Positions 1-6,805 of a stretch of 19,749 nt of DNA are shown here, piece by piece. Under the pieces are notes generated by a model. The model saw only the letters and a list, made by a program, of their open reading frames with translations. It had not been told where the DNA came from and searched no databases. This DNA comes from DAOUTW01 sp964523575 (lineage in GTDB: Bacteria > Zixibacteria > MSB-5A5 > GN15 > JAAZOE01), in contig CAZGAV010000076.1 in assembly GCA_964523575.1 (NCBI GenBank), positions 1 to 19,749 of the forward strand. Reading direction: 5' to 3'. Position 1 is the stretch's first letter. Each line of letters begins with the position of its first letter. Both the position numbers and the translations under genes were made by a program.

Positions 1-2
1 TA

Positions 3-167
3 CATCTGGCCGCCGCCTTACCGGATTCGCCCGCCGTATGCGGTCTGGATACGTTGCGTCTATTGGAAAACGCCTATGAATCACTTACGCGGGTAATCAG
101 CGGCGCTATTCCTTTGTCATCCGGCGAGGGAATCGGCATCGGGGAAGAAATATGGAACGACCTTTAG
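3..167 (+). CDS. menC: o-succinylbenzoate synthase, C-terminal end (partial)
   Basis: The open frame enters from the left edge and gives 54 residues before TAG at 165-167. The fragment contains LAAALPD, then CGLDT, and ends with a Gly-rich stretch (PLSSGEGIGIGEEI). This is the usual C-terminal pattern of MenC-type enolase-superfamily enzymes, which dehydrate SHCHC to o-succinylbenzoate in menaquinone synthesis. The active-site lysines lie outside the window. The gene overlaps the start of menE by 16 bases, so the two are probably translationally coupled. MenE uses the MenC product, which supports the call. Another enolase-superfamily racemase is possible, but the neighbour makes MenC much more likely. 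Confidence 0.8.
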   Translation, partial: HLAAALPDSPAVCGLDTLRLLENAYESLTRVISGAIPLSSGEGIGIGEEIWNDL

Positions 168-1630
168 TCAATGCCATCGCCTGCCCCGTCCGGATCGCGG
201 CGAAAGCCCGCCCGGATCACCCGGCCCTGATCGATTCCCGGCGGATATTGACCTATAAGCAACTCGATTCTGTCGTCGATGGCGCTGTCGCCGCCCTCAA
301 GCAACGCGGGATTGACACGGGCGATGTCGTATCGATATTGGCCGATAATTCGATATCTTATGCGGTTCTTTTCCATGCCGCTTTTCGGCTTGGATTTGTT
401 CTGATGCCCCTCAATACTCGCCTGAAAGCATCGGAATGGCAGGAGCAGTTGGCGCAGGCTCAATGCCGACTTCTGATTTGTGACGCGAATTATAGATGCC
501 CCGGCGTCGATTCCGTCACCGTTGATGAAGTCATATCTGAGAGAACAACGGATTCCGGGCTTTCTGATCAACCGGAATTTAATTTGAACCGGGAAGCCAT
601 GATAATTTTCACTTCCGGGATCAGCGGGGCCTCGCGCGGCGTGATATTGACTTGGAAAAATCTCTATTATAGCGCCGTTGGACTCGCCTCGGCTCTTCCC
701 GTTCAGCCGGGCGATTATTGGCTGGCGACTTTACCGTTTTTCCATGTCGGCGGCATTTCTATCCTTTTCCGCGCCATCCTTGCCCAATGCGGCGTGCGAA
801 TAATGTCCCGATTTGATCCGGCAGAAATCCTTGAATCTGTAAAAGCAACATCCGATCAATATCTGTCGGTGGTGCCGACCATGCTTCATGACCTGTTAAG
901 CATAGATCATAAAAACGACCTTCGCCAATTAAAGGCCATGATCGTCGGCGGCGCGGCCCCCGATGACAATCTGAGATCGAAAGCCATAGCTCGAAACCTG
1001 CCGATTTTGACCACCTATGGCATGACTGAAACGGCCTCGATGGTGACGCTTCTGCCGCTTTCTTCGCCGCCGGAAAAAATGGCAACGGCCGGCCAGATAT
1101 TGTCCTATAGAGAATTGAAAATCATCAATCACATGGGCCGTGAACTGCCGGCGGGGCTGATCGGCCGGATAATGGTCAAAGGCCCGGTTCTCTTTTCACG
1201 ATATTTGGGCCAGGATGATTCCATAGCCGATCCTGAAGAGTGGTTTGAAACCGGCGACATCGGTCGCATCGACCGGGAAGGCTATCTGACGGTGGCCGGC
1301 CGGACCGATAACACGATCATCTCCGGTGGAGAAAATATCGACCTCAATCGGATCGAAAAGGCCATCGCCGGCATTTATGGAATCGACGGTGTCGTCGTCA
1401 TGGGACGCAAAAGCAGAAAATGGGGGGAACGCCCGGTGGCGTTTGTGGCATCATCCGAGATTGGCATCACGGACGAATCAATCAAAACCCGCCTCCGCAG
1501 TGAATTTCCCGCGTTCATGATCCCTGATGAGATCATTGTTTTGAATTCACTGCCCTTAACAGGCAGTGGGAAATATGATCGTCCGGGGTTGCGCGAACAA
1601 TACCATCTCCTTTTCGAAGATAAGGATTAA
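152..1630 (+). CDS. menE: o-succinylbenzoate--CoA ligase
   Basis: A 492-residue ANL-superfamily adenylating enzyme that would activate o-succinylbenzoate to its CoA thioester in the cytoplasm. Visible motifs are the phosphate loop TSGISGASRG (154-163), YGMTE (289-293), ETGDIGRID (366-374), the hinge region VAGRTDNTIISGGENI (381-396), and the C-terminal catalytic lysine K474 in LTGSGKYDR. The length is normal for MenE. The phosphate loop is unusual: the common Pro-Lys pair before its last Gly is Ser-Arg. The start ATG lies inside the end of menC and is preceded by GGGGAAG, an acceptable ribosome site. The stop overlaps that of the convergent thioesterase gene by 4 bases. Context with menC and a DHNA-CoA thioesterase-like gene favours MenE over a generic acyl-CoA synthetase. 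Confidence 0.9.
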   Translation: MERPLVNAIACPVRIAAKARPDHPALIDSRRILTYKQLDSVVDGAVAALKQRGIDTGDVVSILADNSISYAVLFHAAFRLGFVLMPLNTRLKASEWQEQLAQAQCRLLICDANYRCPGVDSVTVDEVISERTTDSGLSDQPEFNLNREAMIIFTSGISGASRGVILTWKNLYYSAVGLASALPVQPGDYWLATLPFFHVGGISILFRAILAQCGVRIMSRFDPAEILESVKATSDQYLSVVPTMLHDLLSIDHKNDLRQLKAMIVGGAAPDDNLRSKAIARNLPILTTYGMTETASMVTLLPLSSPPEKMATAGQILSYRELKIINHMGRELPAGLIGRIMVKGPVLFSRYLGQDDSIADPEEWFETGDIGRIDREGYLTVAGRTDNTIISGGENIDLNRIEKAIAGIYGIDGVVVMGRKSRKWGERPVAFVASSEIGITDESIKTRLRSEFPAFMIPDEIIVLNSLPLTGSGKYDRPGLREQYHLLFEDKD

Positions 1631-2046
1631 TCGCCGCCTTGGTCCCATTCGGCCAGTTTTCGACGAAAGGCATCCGGTAAATCGATTTTTACGCCCGTAT
1701 CGGGGTCGATAGTGACATGTACAGTTACAGCCTTGCCGACGGTTCGCCCCTCGAGATCGGTCAAATGATAATTCAGTATAAAAGACGTCTGCCCGACTCG
1801 GCCAACCGATAGCGTGATTTCGATATCGTCGCCGACTCGCAATGGCCGCGAAAAATCGGCCTCGGCGTGGACGATGGGAATGATAAAATCCCGCTTTTCG
1901 AAGCGGTCGCGAAATCCGAACCCTAGACGCCCCATGAATCGTTCATAGACATCATGTACAATCCGGAACTGATTGGCGAAAAACAAAATACCGGCGGCGT
2001 CGGTATCGTGTAGCTGTATCCTATACGCTTCTTTGATCGCGGCCAT
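1627..2046 (-). CDS. menI: 4HBT/hotdog acyl-CoA thioesterase, probable DHNA-CoA thioesterase
   Basis: A 139-residue single hotdog-domain thioesterase. The N-terminal LHDTDAAGILFFANQF carries the 4-hydroxybenzoyl-CoA thioesterase catalytic Asp (D16), and VHAEADFSRPLRVGDDIEI follows in mid-domain. Next to menC-menE, the likely job is hydrolysis of 1,4-dihydroxy-2-naphthoyl-CoA in menaquinone synthesis. This is inference, because YbgC-like enzymes look similar. The start at 2046 is chosen because AGAGGTGAG precedes it at good spacing. An upstream in-frame ATG at 2115 would put the promoter inside the gene. Transcription runs toward menE, and the two stops overlap by 4 bases. The symbol menI is functional, not a claim of orthology to any one lineage. 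Confidence 0.75.
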   Translation of the reverse strand: MAAIKEAYRIQLHDTDAAGILFFANQFRIVHDVYERFMGRLGFGFRDRFEKRDFIIPIVHAEADFSRPLRVGDDIEITLSVGRVGQTSFILNYHLTDLEGRTVGKAVTVHVTIDPDTGVKIDLPDAFRRKLAEWDQGGD

Positions 2047-2080
2047 TAATCTCACCTCTGTTAGTATTGCCTGATAGGGG

Positions 2081-2109
2081 AATATATTCCGTATATTACT
2101 AAATGTCAA
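2081..2109 (-). promoter_or_regulatory. Sigma-70-type promoter of the thioesterase gene
   Basis: On the minus strand TTGACA (2109-2104), a 17-base spacer and TATATT (2086-2081) form a near-consensus sigma-70 promoter. It lies about 35 bases upstream of the start at 2046 and just before its AGAGGTGAG site. Confidence 0.8.
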
Positions 2110-2214
2110 AAGCATAAGGTGCGGAACCGACGCGGCCGTTTTGTGCCTGCAGACTTTTTGACACCTGGTTTTTCCAGTACCTGAGCGCCGGAATCGTTTA
2201 AATGCCGGAAGCTC

Positions 2215-2243
2215 TTGACAATCAGGCCGCTATATAGTATTTA
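2215..2243 (+). promoter_or_regulatory. Possible promoter of the methyltransferase-ECF operon
   Basis: TTGACA at 2215-2220 is followed by an AT-rich stretch. TATTTA at 2238-2243 gives a 17-base spacer but matches the -10 consensus poorly; TAGTAT at 2235-2240 is closer in sequence with only 14 bases. Position and orientation suit the gene starting at 2277. Confidence 0.4.
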
Positions 2244-2276
2244 CCGGCAGTCAATGAACTTTATGCGAGTGTTCCG

Positions 2277-2876
2277 ATGGATAAAAAACAGGAATATTTT
2301 GATTCAATAGGCGATAACTGGGACCGGGACCTGACCGCTGAAGATCTGGAACGGCTATCGCATATTATCGACAAAGTCAACATCACTCCGGGTCTTAAAG
2401 TCTGTGATTTGGGCTGTGGAACCGGCGTTTTGTTCGATCTTTTGCGCCGCCGTGTGGGTGAAACCGGCTATATCGTGGGCGTCGATTTCGCCCCTCAGGT
2501 AGCTCATCGGGCCCAGCGCAATTTCCCCTTTCACAATATCGGCGTGGTCGAGGCTGACGCCTGCTGTATGCCCTTTTTGGACAATGTCTTCGACCTCGTG
2601 ATCTCGTTTGCGGCCTTCGCTCATTTTTCCCATAAGGATGAGACTGTCCGCCAGGCTAACATGATGCTCAAGCCGGGCGGCCGCATTGTTATTATTCATC
2701 TCGTGGGCAGAACTCAACTGGCCAAAAATCACCATCAGATTGGCGGCCCCATCGACCGCGACGAATTACCCGATCAGCATGAACTGGACGAAATGTTCGA
2801 ACGGGGACATTTTAACCGCCATGAGCTGACGGATACCAAAGATCTTTACCTGGCTATCGGATTCAAGGATAAGTGA
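2277..2876 (+). CDS. Class I SAM-dependent methyltransferase
   Basis: A 199-residue Rossmann-fold methyltransferase. Motif I (SAM-binding) is VCDLGCGTGVL at about residues 42-52. The acidic residue ending strand 2 is in VGVDFAP, motif II is around DACCMPFLDNVFDLVIS, and LKPGGRIVIIH follows. The substrate is not evident. It is near menaquinone genes, but it is shorter than MenG/UbiE and lacks the UbiE signatures, so I do not call it menG. A His-rich C-terminal stretch (KNHHQIGG, then DELPDQHEL) resembles a group of uncharacterised methyltransferases often seen in anaerobes. Its TGA stop shares the sequence GTGA with the GTG start of the next gene. The ATG at 2277 has only a weak ribosome site. 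Confidence 0.8.
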   Translation: MDKKQEYFDSIGDNWDRDLTAEDLERLSHIIDKVNITPGLKVCDLGCGTGVLFDLLRRRVGETGYIVGVDFAPQVAHRAQRNFPFHNIGVVEADACCMPFLDNVFDLVISFAAFAHFSHKDETVRQANMMLKPGGRIVIIHLVGRTQLAKNHHQIGGPIDRDELPDQHELDEMFERGHFNRHELTDTKDLYLAIGFKDK

Positions 2877-3382
2877 ACCCCGCGCCCCGGTTAATCGTCC
2901 GCACCGCCCTTTTTCTGGCCCTGGCCGTGGTCTTCCCCATTGCCTTCCATCAATTCGGCATGGCCGGACGATATTTCCTACCCATGCATATCCCGGTCCT
3001 TCTGGCCGGTTTCATCTCCGGGCCGATCTCCGGCCTGGTCACAGGACTTCTGGCCCCGGGACTGTCTTTCGCCCTGACCGGTATGCCCCCCAGTTATGCC
3101 GTTCCGCTGATGACTCTGGAATTATGCCTCTACGGCCTGACGGCGGGGCTGTTCTACTATCGCCTGCGATTGAATATTTATATCGCCCTTGTCATATCGC
3201 TGATTCTGGGAAGAATCGGGTTTGCCATCGGTTTATTGATTCTGGGACAATTTCTCGAACTCCCCTACGGCGTCAAAACCTATTTCTCGGCGGCGGTCGT
3301 GGCCGGATTGCCCGGAATTGCCATTCAATTGATTTTTATACCGCCAATCGTTGCCGCTGTCATGCGCCATGAACGAAGCTGA
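2873..3382 (+). CDS. ECF-type transporter S component (membrane substrate-binding subunit)
   Basis: A 169-residue, very hydrophobic protein with about five or six membrane segments. The sequence FLPMHIPVLLAGFISGP followed by GLVTGLLAPGLSFALTGMPP is the style of S components of energy-coupling-factor transporters, which bind a vitamin or cofactor precursor and dock on a shared EcfT/EcfA module. No EcfA or EcfT gene is in the window, so a group II system with the module elsewhere is implied. The start is GTG, in a 4-base overlap with the methyltransferase stop and preceded by AAGG at 2865-2868. The coupling suggests the methyltransferase acts on, or is regulated with, the imported compound; that compound cannot be named from sequence. 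Confidence 0.75.
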   Translation: MNPAPRLIVRTALFLALAVVFPIAFHQFGMAGRYFLPMHIPVLLAGFISGPISGLVTGLLAPGLSFALTGMPPSYAVPLMTLELCLYGLTAGLFYYRLRLNIYIALVISLILGRIGFAIGLLILGQFLELPYGVKTYFSAAVVAGLPGIAIQLIFIPPIVAAVMRHERS

Positions 3383-3628
3383 TTTTCAGCTTGTCATTAG
3401 GCGCCGAACTTTTTAATATCCAACATATCGACTCGCCGCGACGCGAGATTTTGGGAAGGCGAAAAGGCCGATATTTTGAAATTTCGGCGATAAGACGTTT
3501 TCCTGACCCTGTATGGCATCGGGGGCATTATAGAAATCGACGGAAGACAAATCCAATATTTCGGGCCGGACTACCTGCGGCGCCAAACCAAGGCGGCTGT
3601 TTTCAATTCACGCCAGTCGAAGTACCCG
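3369..3628 (+). pseudogene. Broken 5' part of the following gene (frameshift and/or stop)
   Basis: The protein-like reading that leads into the gene at 3629 is interrupted here. An ATG at 3369 overlaps the ECF gene end and gives 15 residues (MNEADFQLVIRRRTF) before TAA at 3414-3416, right after a run of five T. A second frame is open from 3401 to a TAA at 3491-3493. The same frame as the downstream gene is open from 3494 and reads LYGIGGIIEIDGRQ, then IQYFGPDYLRRQ, with no ATG, GTG or TTG before 3629. A third frame (3373 on) is open across the 3491 stop, so one indel near 3490-3505 could also explain it. Either the gene is decaying or the assembly has base errors. Confidence 0.5.
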
Positions 3629-4666
3629 GTGGGGCAGGACCCCTGGGTGATTACCACCGCCGGAGCCGTAGAGCATATCAAAAGCCGGAATCTGGTCTTG
3701 TTGACTTCGCTGGGAATGAATACCTGGGAATTGACCTTGGCCCTGGCGTCCCGGAAACGGATCGGCGTCATAATTATCCCTCCTGCCGACCCTGCTGAAC
3801 ATCTTTCCGAATCGCGGGAGATTATGCGCCGTTTTGGCCTCGACCCCCAAAAAACCGGGTTTCTATGGTTCGATAATGAAAAAGAAAAAAACAAAACCTC
3901 ATGGCCCATTCGTGATCGTATTATCGCGGATTTCGCCGATCGGATTTTTCCGGTATCAATTCGGCCCGGCGGAAATCTTGAAAATTTGTTGTCTCGGTAT
4001 CAATCGAAAATCGTCGCCGATTTTGCCCTCCGCTACGGCGTAATCCGCCGCCCCCGGCCCCGCTATGACCGCTACCCTTTGCACCTGGATCTGCCTTCAG
4101 ACGCCTTTCTGATACATTTCACCCGCACTACCGCTTCTCCCTGGCCCAATGAGACCGACTTTGATTATTACATGGCGTTATTGAAATCGGGCGAGACCTA
4201 TTGTCGTTCAGCTGGAGATACACTCCGGCATATAATAGCATCGGGAAAAATATTCGCCAGTGGCAAGAACATCCGCGACGGTCACCGTGTCGTGGGATTT
4301 ACATTGATGTCGCGGGAGAATCTGACTCAGATGTTTCGCTACCGCCCCCGCCTGGTCAATCCCTATTTTGAACCGTATGGTATCGGCCTGCCGGTATCGG
4401 CCGCGAATCGGGCGGGACTCCGCCCGGTTATCTACGGCCCGTCCGAATTTTATTTGGAAATGCCGGAGGCTGACAAGCCATTCTTTCAGAATATCGGAAC
4501 CAATGGCGGCCAATGGCAGTCGGAGAGGGAATGGCGCCATCGCGGCGATTTTTCTCTTGTGGATCCGGTCGCAGGTGATTTGATTATATTGGTGCCGTCC
4601 GAGGACGAGGCGGAACGATTCAGCCGGGAAACCGGTTTGCCTTCGCTTTCCTTGTTTGTGAGTTGA
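3629..4666 (+). CDS. Uncharacterised two-domain protein; C-terminal part possibly AbiGi/DUF2971-like
   Basis: A 345-residue soluble protein, counted from the first usual start codon (GTG). The coding frame stays open back to 3494, and those residues look real, so the true N terminus is probably upstream. The first ~110 residues (VLLTSLGMNTWELTLALASR, then IGVIIIPPAD) look like an alpha/beta nucleotide-binding fold. After about residue 160 there is a different part: FLIHFTRTTASPWPNE, SAGDTLRHIIASGKIFAS, VVGFTLMSREN, YFEPYGIGLPV, GLRPVIYG and REWRHRGD. The order HFT...TL..IL..G.I...FT...YGI...PVIYG...EW resembles abortive-infection AbiGi/DUF2971-type proteins. That resemblance is from memory and unconfirmed. 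No start-proximal ribosome site is seen at 3629. Confidence 0.55.
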   Translation: MGQDPWVITTAGAVEHIKSRNLVLLTSLGMNTWELTLALASRKRIGVIIIPPADPAEHLSESREIMRRFGLDPQKTGFLWFDNEKEKNKTSWPIRDRIIADFADRIFPVSIRPGGNLENLLSRYQSKIVADFALRYGVIRRPRPRYDRYPLHLDLPSDAFLIHFTRTTASPWPNETDFDYYMALLKSGETYCRSAGDTLRHIIASGKIFASGKNIRDGHRVVGFTLMSRENLTQMFRYRPRLVNPYFEPYGIGLPVSAANRAGLRPVIYGPSEFYLEMPEADKPFFQNIGTNGGQWQSEREWRHRGDFSLVDPVAGDLIILVPSEDEAERFSRETGLPSLSLFVS

Positions 4667-4702
4667 ATTTCGGTTCCCGGCCGCGGTCAGCAGGAACTTT
4701 CC

Positions 4703-4720
4703 TTGTGAAAAATTTATCAA
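4703..4720. promoter_or_regulatory. Rex-like operator, distal copy
   Basis: TTGTGAA-AAAT-TTATCAA is an 18-bp imperfect dyad. As I recall it, the Rex (NADH/NAD+-sensing repressor) consensus is TTGTGAA-N4-TTCACAA; the left arm is exact and the right arm matches 5 of 7. A TTGACA (4726-4731) follows directly, but no -10 element is found for it. Confidence 0.45.
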
Positions 4721-4813
4721 AATGTTTGACAAAACATGAATTCTCTTATCGGCAAATAAATGAATAGGTTACAGGCAGACAAGTGCTTCCGCTGACGGTA
4801 AACCCATCCATCC

Positions 4814-4831
4814 TTGTGAAAAAATTATCAA
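4814..4831. promoter_or_regulatory. Rex-like operator, promoter-proximal copy
   Basis: TTGTGAA-AAAA-TTATCAA is the second copy of the same 18-bp dyad and ends 17 bases upstream of the -35 box of the atp promoter. Two sites flanking and preceding a promoter fit cooperative control. Rex is the best guess; an FNR site is less likely because FNR half-sites are four bases apart. Confidence 0.5.
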
Positions 4832-4848
4832 AATCTTCGCAAAATCGC

Positions 4849-4876
4849 TTGACAAAGACGCTCTGGAAAATATATT
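4849..4876 (+). promoter_or_regulatory. Sigma-70-type promoter of the atp operon
   Basis: TTGACA (4849-4854), a 16-base spacer and TATATT (4871-4876) form a strong promoter. Transcription would begin near 4883, about 100 bases before the first atp gene. No other convincing promoter was found up to atpC. Confidence 0.75.
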
Positions 4877-4986
4877 GATTTTTCAAAAATGGGCGGAGCG
4901 TGTGGCCGCCCGCGGTGCTTGAAACCATTAGGGTTTGATGTAGTCAAATTACGAAGAAAGAAAAGCGAATCGAGGGAGTCAGGCAG

Positions 4987-5199
4987 ATTGGTCTGGCCAC
5001 CAGCATCCCTTTTATTATGCTGGGCGGACCGGTCGGGGGATACTTTTTAGGTCATTGGCTTGACAACTGGTTGGACACATCCCCGTACCTGATGATTATC
5101 GGGGCGGTGGTGGGACTGATAACGTCGATACGCGAAACCATCAAAATACTGGGACAATTGATCAAGGAATCTGATGACCAAGACCCTGACGACCTTTAA
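4987..5199 (+). CDS. atpZ: AtpZ-family ATP synthase accessory membrane protein
   Basis: A small two-helix membrane protein at the head of the atp operon. AtpZ/AtpI-type proteins are thought to assist Fo assembly or Mg2+/Ca2+ handling. The hairpin GLATSIPFIMLGGPVGGYFLG, then the loop HWLDNWLDTSP, then MIIGAVVGLITSIRE matches the family pattern G..LG..LD.....P...(I/L)...G. The only in-frame ATG (5017) has no ribosome site and would cut into the first helix. The frame is open from 4939 with no ATG, GTG or TTG before 5017. GAGGGAG at 4972-4978 sits 8 bases before an ATT codon at 4987, so I place the start there as an unusual ATT start. A longer N terminus including KKEKR (from ATT at 4948) is also possible. 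The 3' end overlaps atpI by 26 bases. Confidence 0.65.
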   Translation: MGLATSIPFIMLGGPVGGYFLGHWLDNWLDTSPYLMIIGAVVGLITSIRETIKILGQLIKESDDQDPDDL

Positions 5200-5602
5200 C
5201 CTCGATTTTATCGCCCGCACCCTGCGCACCACCGGCGTGCTTCTTCTGATCCTGTTCGTCGTCAGCCTTTACTATTTCGGTTTCTACGACAGCCTGGCCA
5301 TGTTATCGGCCGGGATCTGGTCGATGATCAACCTGATCTTTCTTTCAGCTCTGATTCGCACCGTGCTCAAACCGGACGGCATCGACAAGATGGCCGCCGC
5401 CGGTCTGGCATTGATTAAATTTCCCCTGCTCTACGCCGCCGGATATTTCCTCCTGACCGTCGATGTGTTTCGCCCCATACCCCTTGTCATCGGCTTTTCG
5501 ATTATCTTGGTGGTGATGGTCCTTAAGGCGGTGGCACGGGCGTTTTTGAAGCTCGATGATAACGTAATCAACCATGAAAACAGTTCCCGAGGCCTGGCAT
5601 GA
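5174..5602 (+). CDS. atpI: ATP synthase subunit I-like membrane protein
   Basis: A 142-residue protein with four predicted membrane helices (about residues 18-36, 40-62, 74-94 and 99-118) and a polar C-terminal tail. Position before atpB, length and topology fit the AtpI family, which helps assemble the c-ring; sequence conservation is low, so the call rests largely on context. The ATG follows AAGGA (5164-5168) and lies inside the end of atpZ. The stop TGA overlaps the atpB start as ATGA. Both overlaps point to coupled translation. Confidence 0.75.
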   Translation: MTKTLTTFNLDFIARTLRTTGVLLLILFVVSLYYFGFYDSLAMLSAGIWSMINLIFLSALIRTVLKPDGIDKMAAAGLALIKFPLLYAAGYFLLTVDVFRPIPLVIGFSIILVVMVLKAVARAFLKLDDNVINHENSSRGLA

Positions 5603-6432
5603 TGATTCATGGATTTCTCAACACTCTGATCCTGACGGCTCAGGAAGCGGCCGAACACAGCGAGCAGGCCGCTCAGGGCGAGCACGGCGGCGGCGGGACG
5701 TCGACGCATATCCCCAACGTACTGACCTTCATCAATGAGAGTTTCGCCCATCATTGGGAGGTGACCTTCTTCGCCTTCGTCATCGCTCTGATTCTGGTTG
5801 CGGTGTCATTGTTTGTTTACAGGAAACGAGCTATGATTCCGGGGCCGTTCCAGAATGCCGTCGAGGCGACGGTAGAAGGTCTCTACAATATGATCTATTC
5901 GATGTTGGGCGAGGAAACCAAACGCTATCTGCCTTTTCTGGGAACGATTTTTGTCTATATCTGGTGCATGAACATGAGCGGCATAGTGCCGGGCTTCCAT
6001 GCCCCAACGGCGTCGCTCAATATGACATTTGCGCTGTCGATTACGGTTTTTCTATATGTGCAATACACGGCTTTGCGGCGGCTGGGGCCTTTGAAATACC
6101 TGCATCATCTGGCCGGAGAACCGACTTCGGGCGTCACCTGGGCGCTGGTGATCATCAATTTCCCCCTGCACGTTTTCGGCGAGTTCGTCAAACCGTTTTC
6201 TCTGGCCGTTCGTCTTTTCGGCAATATCACCGGCGAGGATACGCTGATCGCGGTGATGGTGTCGCTGGGCGTGCTGGCTTTGTCCTTTATCCATAGTCCG
6301 GTGGGAATTCCTTTCCAACTGCCGTTTTATTTCCTGGCGCTGTTGCTGGGGACGATTCAGGCCCTGGTTTTCATGATGCTTTCGGCCGCCTACATCGTTA
6401 TGGTTCTGCCGCATGGAGAGAGTGGACATTAA
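5599..6432 (+). CDS. atpB: ATP synthase subunit a (Fo)
   Basis: A 277-residue membrane protein forming the ion half-channels beside the c-ring. The essential arginine is R205 in SLAVRLFGNITGED, and GTIQALVFMMLSAAYI is the typical last helix. Other helices are seen near residues 55-73, 112-130, 140-158 and 215-235. The N terminus has an Ala/Glu/His/Gly-rich stretch (residues 15-35) before the first helix that is longer than in E. coli and is probably a periplasm-side extension. Two ATGs are adjacent (5599, 5602); the first overlaps the atpI stop. The upstream ribosome site is weak, which fits coupling. Confidence 0.95.
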   Translation: MMIHGFLNTLILTAQEAAEHSEQAAQGEHGGGGTSTHIPNVLTFINESFAHHWEVTFFAFVIALILVAVSLFVYRKRAMIPGPFQNAVEATVEGLYNMIYSMLGEETKRYLPFLGTIFVYIWCMNMSGIVPGFHAPTASLNMTFALSITVFLYVQYTALRRLGPLKYLHHLAGEPTSGVTWALVIINFPLHVFGEFVKPFSLAVRLFGNITGEDTLIAVMVSLGVLALSFIHSPVGIPFQLPFYFLALLLGTIQALVFMMLSAAYIVMVLPHGESGH

Positions 6433-6487
6433 TCTTGAGATTAAAGCAACAATCTATAGATAACTTAGTTTCACGAGGAGAAACGCA

Positions 6488-6724
6488 ATGGATTATCAGA
6501 CAAGTTTAGGTTTCGCGGCTCCGCTGGCCGTGGCTTTCGCCGCCATCGGTTCCGCCATGGGTTTGGGCAAAGCGGTGGGGTCGGCCATGGAAGCCATGGG
6601 CCGTCAACCGGAAGCCATTGCCAAGATTCAGACGGGTATGATCATCGGCGCGGCCTTTATCGAAGCTTTGACGCTCTATGCCCTGCTGGCCTTCTTCCTG
6701 GTCATGGGCAAGATCGGCGCCTAA
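6488..6724 (+). CDS. atpE: ATP synthase subunit c (Fo rotor ring)
   Basis: A 78-residue two-helix hairpin. The polar loop GRQPEA (38-43) contacts the F1 stalk, and the ion-binding carboxylate is E59 in IIGAAFIEALTLY. At the positions that give Na+ specificity in Ilyobacter/Propionigenium (Gln32 and Ser66 there) this protein has Leu26 and Ala60, so H+ coupling is expected. A strong AGGAG at 6475-6479 precedes the ATG, as usual for the highly made c subunit. An 8-bp hairpin follows the gene. Confidence 0.95.
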   Translation: MDYQTSLGFAAPLAVAFAAIGSAMGLGKAVGSAMEAMGRQPEAIAKIQTGMIIGAAFIEALTLYALLAFFLVMGKIGA

Positions 6725-6763
6725 TTTCCTTATTTCGCACCTGCGATAACAGGCTGAACTCAT

Positions 6764-6799
6764 CCGGCCGCCTGATTTCAAAAGGGTCGGCGCGGCCGG
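6764..6799 (+). other. Intercistronic hairpin between atpE and atpF
   Basis: CCGGCCGC (6764-6771) and GCGGCCGG (6792-6799) are perfect 8-bp inverted arms around a 20-base loop. No U-run follows, so it is not a terminator. It ends at the GGGGGGAT ribosome site of atpF and could stabilise atpE mRNA or lower atpF translation. Confidence 0.55.
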
Positions 6800-6805
6800 G
6801 GGGAT

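Larger units (their letters stand above)
4700..4837. repeat. Pair of 27-bp direct repeats upstream of the atp operon
   Basis: Copies at 4700-4726 and 4811-4837 match at 25 of 27 positions, with starts 111 bases apart. Both begin TCCTTGTGAAAAA and continue to TTATCAAAAT. They are non-coding and lie between the unrecognised gene and the atp promoter, which suggests duplicated regulatory sites. Confidence 0.85.

Noticed and set aside
2047..2115. Upstream start (2115) for the thioesterase
   Set aside because: It would place the TTGACA/TATATT promoter inside the gene, adds residues not in the hotdog domain, and has no ribosome site, while ATG 2046 has AGAGGTGAG.
4726..4760. Second atp promoter starting at TTGACA 4726
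   Set aside because: No -10-like hexamer is found 15-19 bases downstream.
4703..4831. FNR or CRP sites
   Set aside because: The half-sites TTGTGA and ATCAA are further apart than the N4 of FNR, and the right arm lacks TCACA of CRP; Rex spacing fits better.
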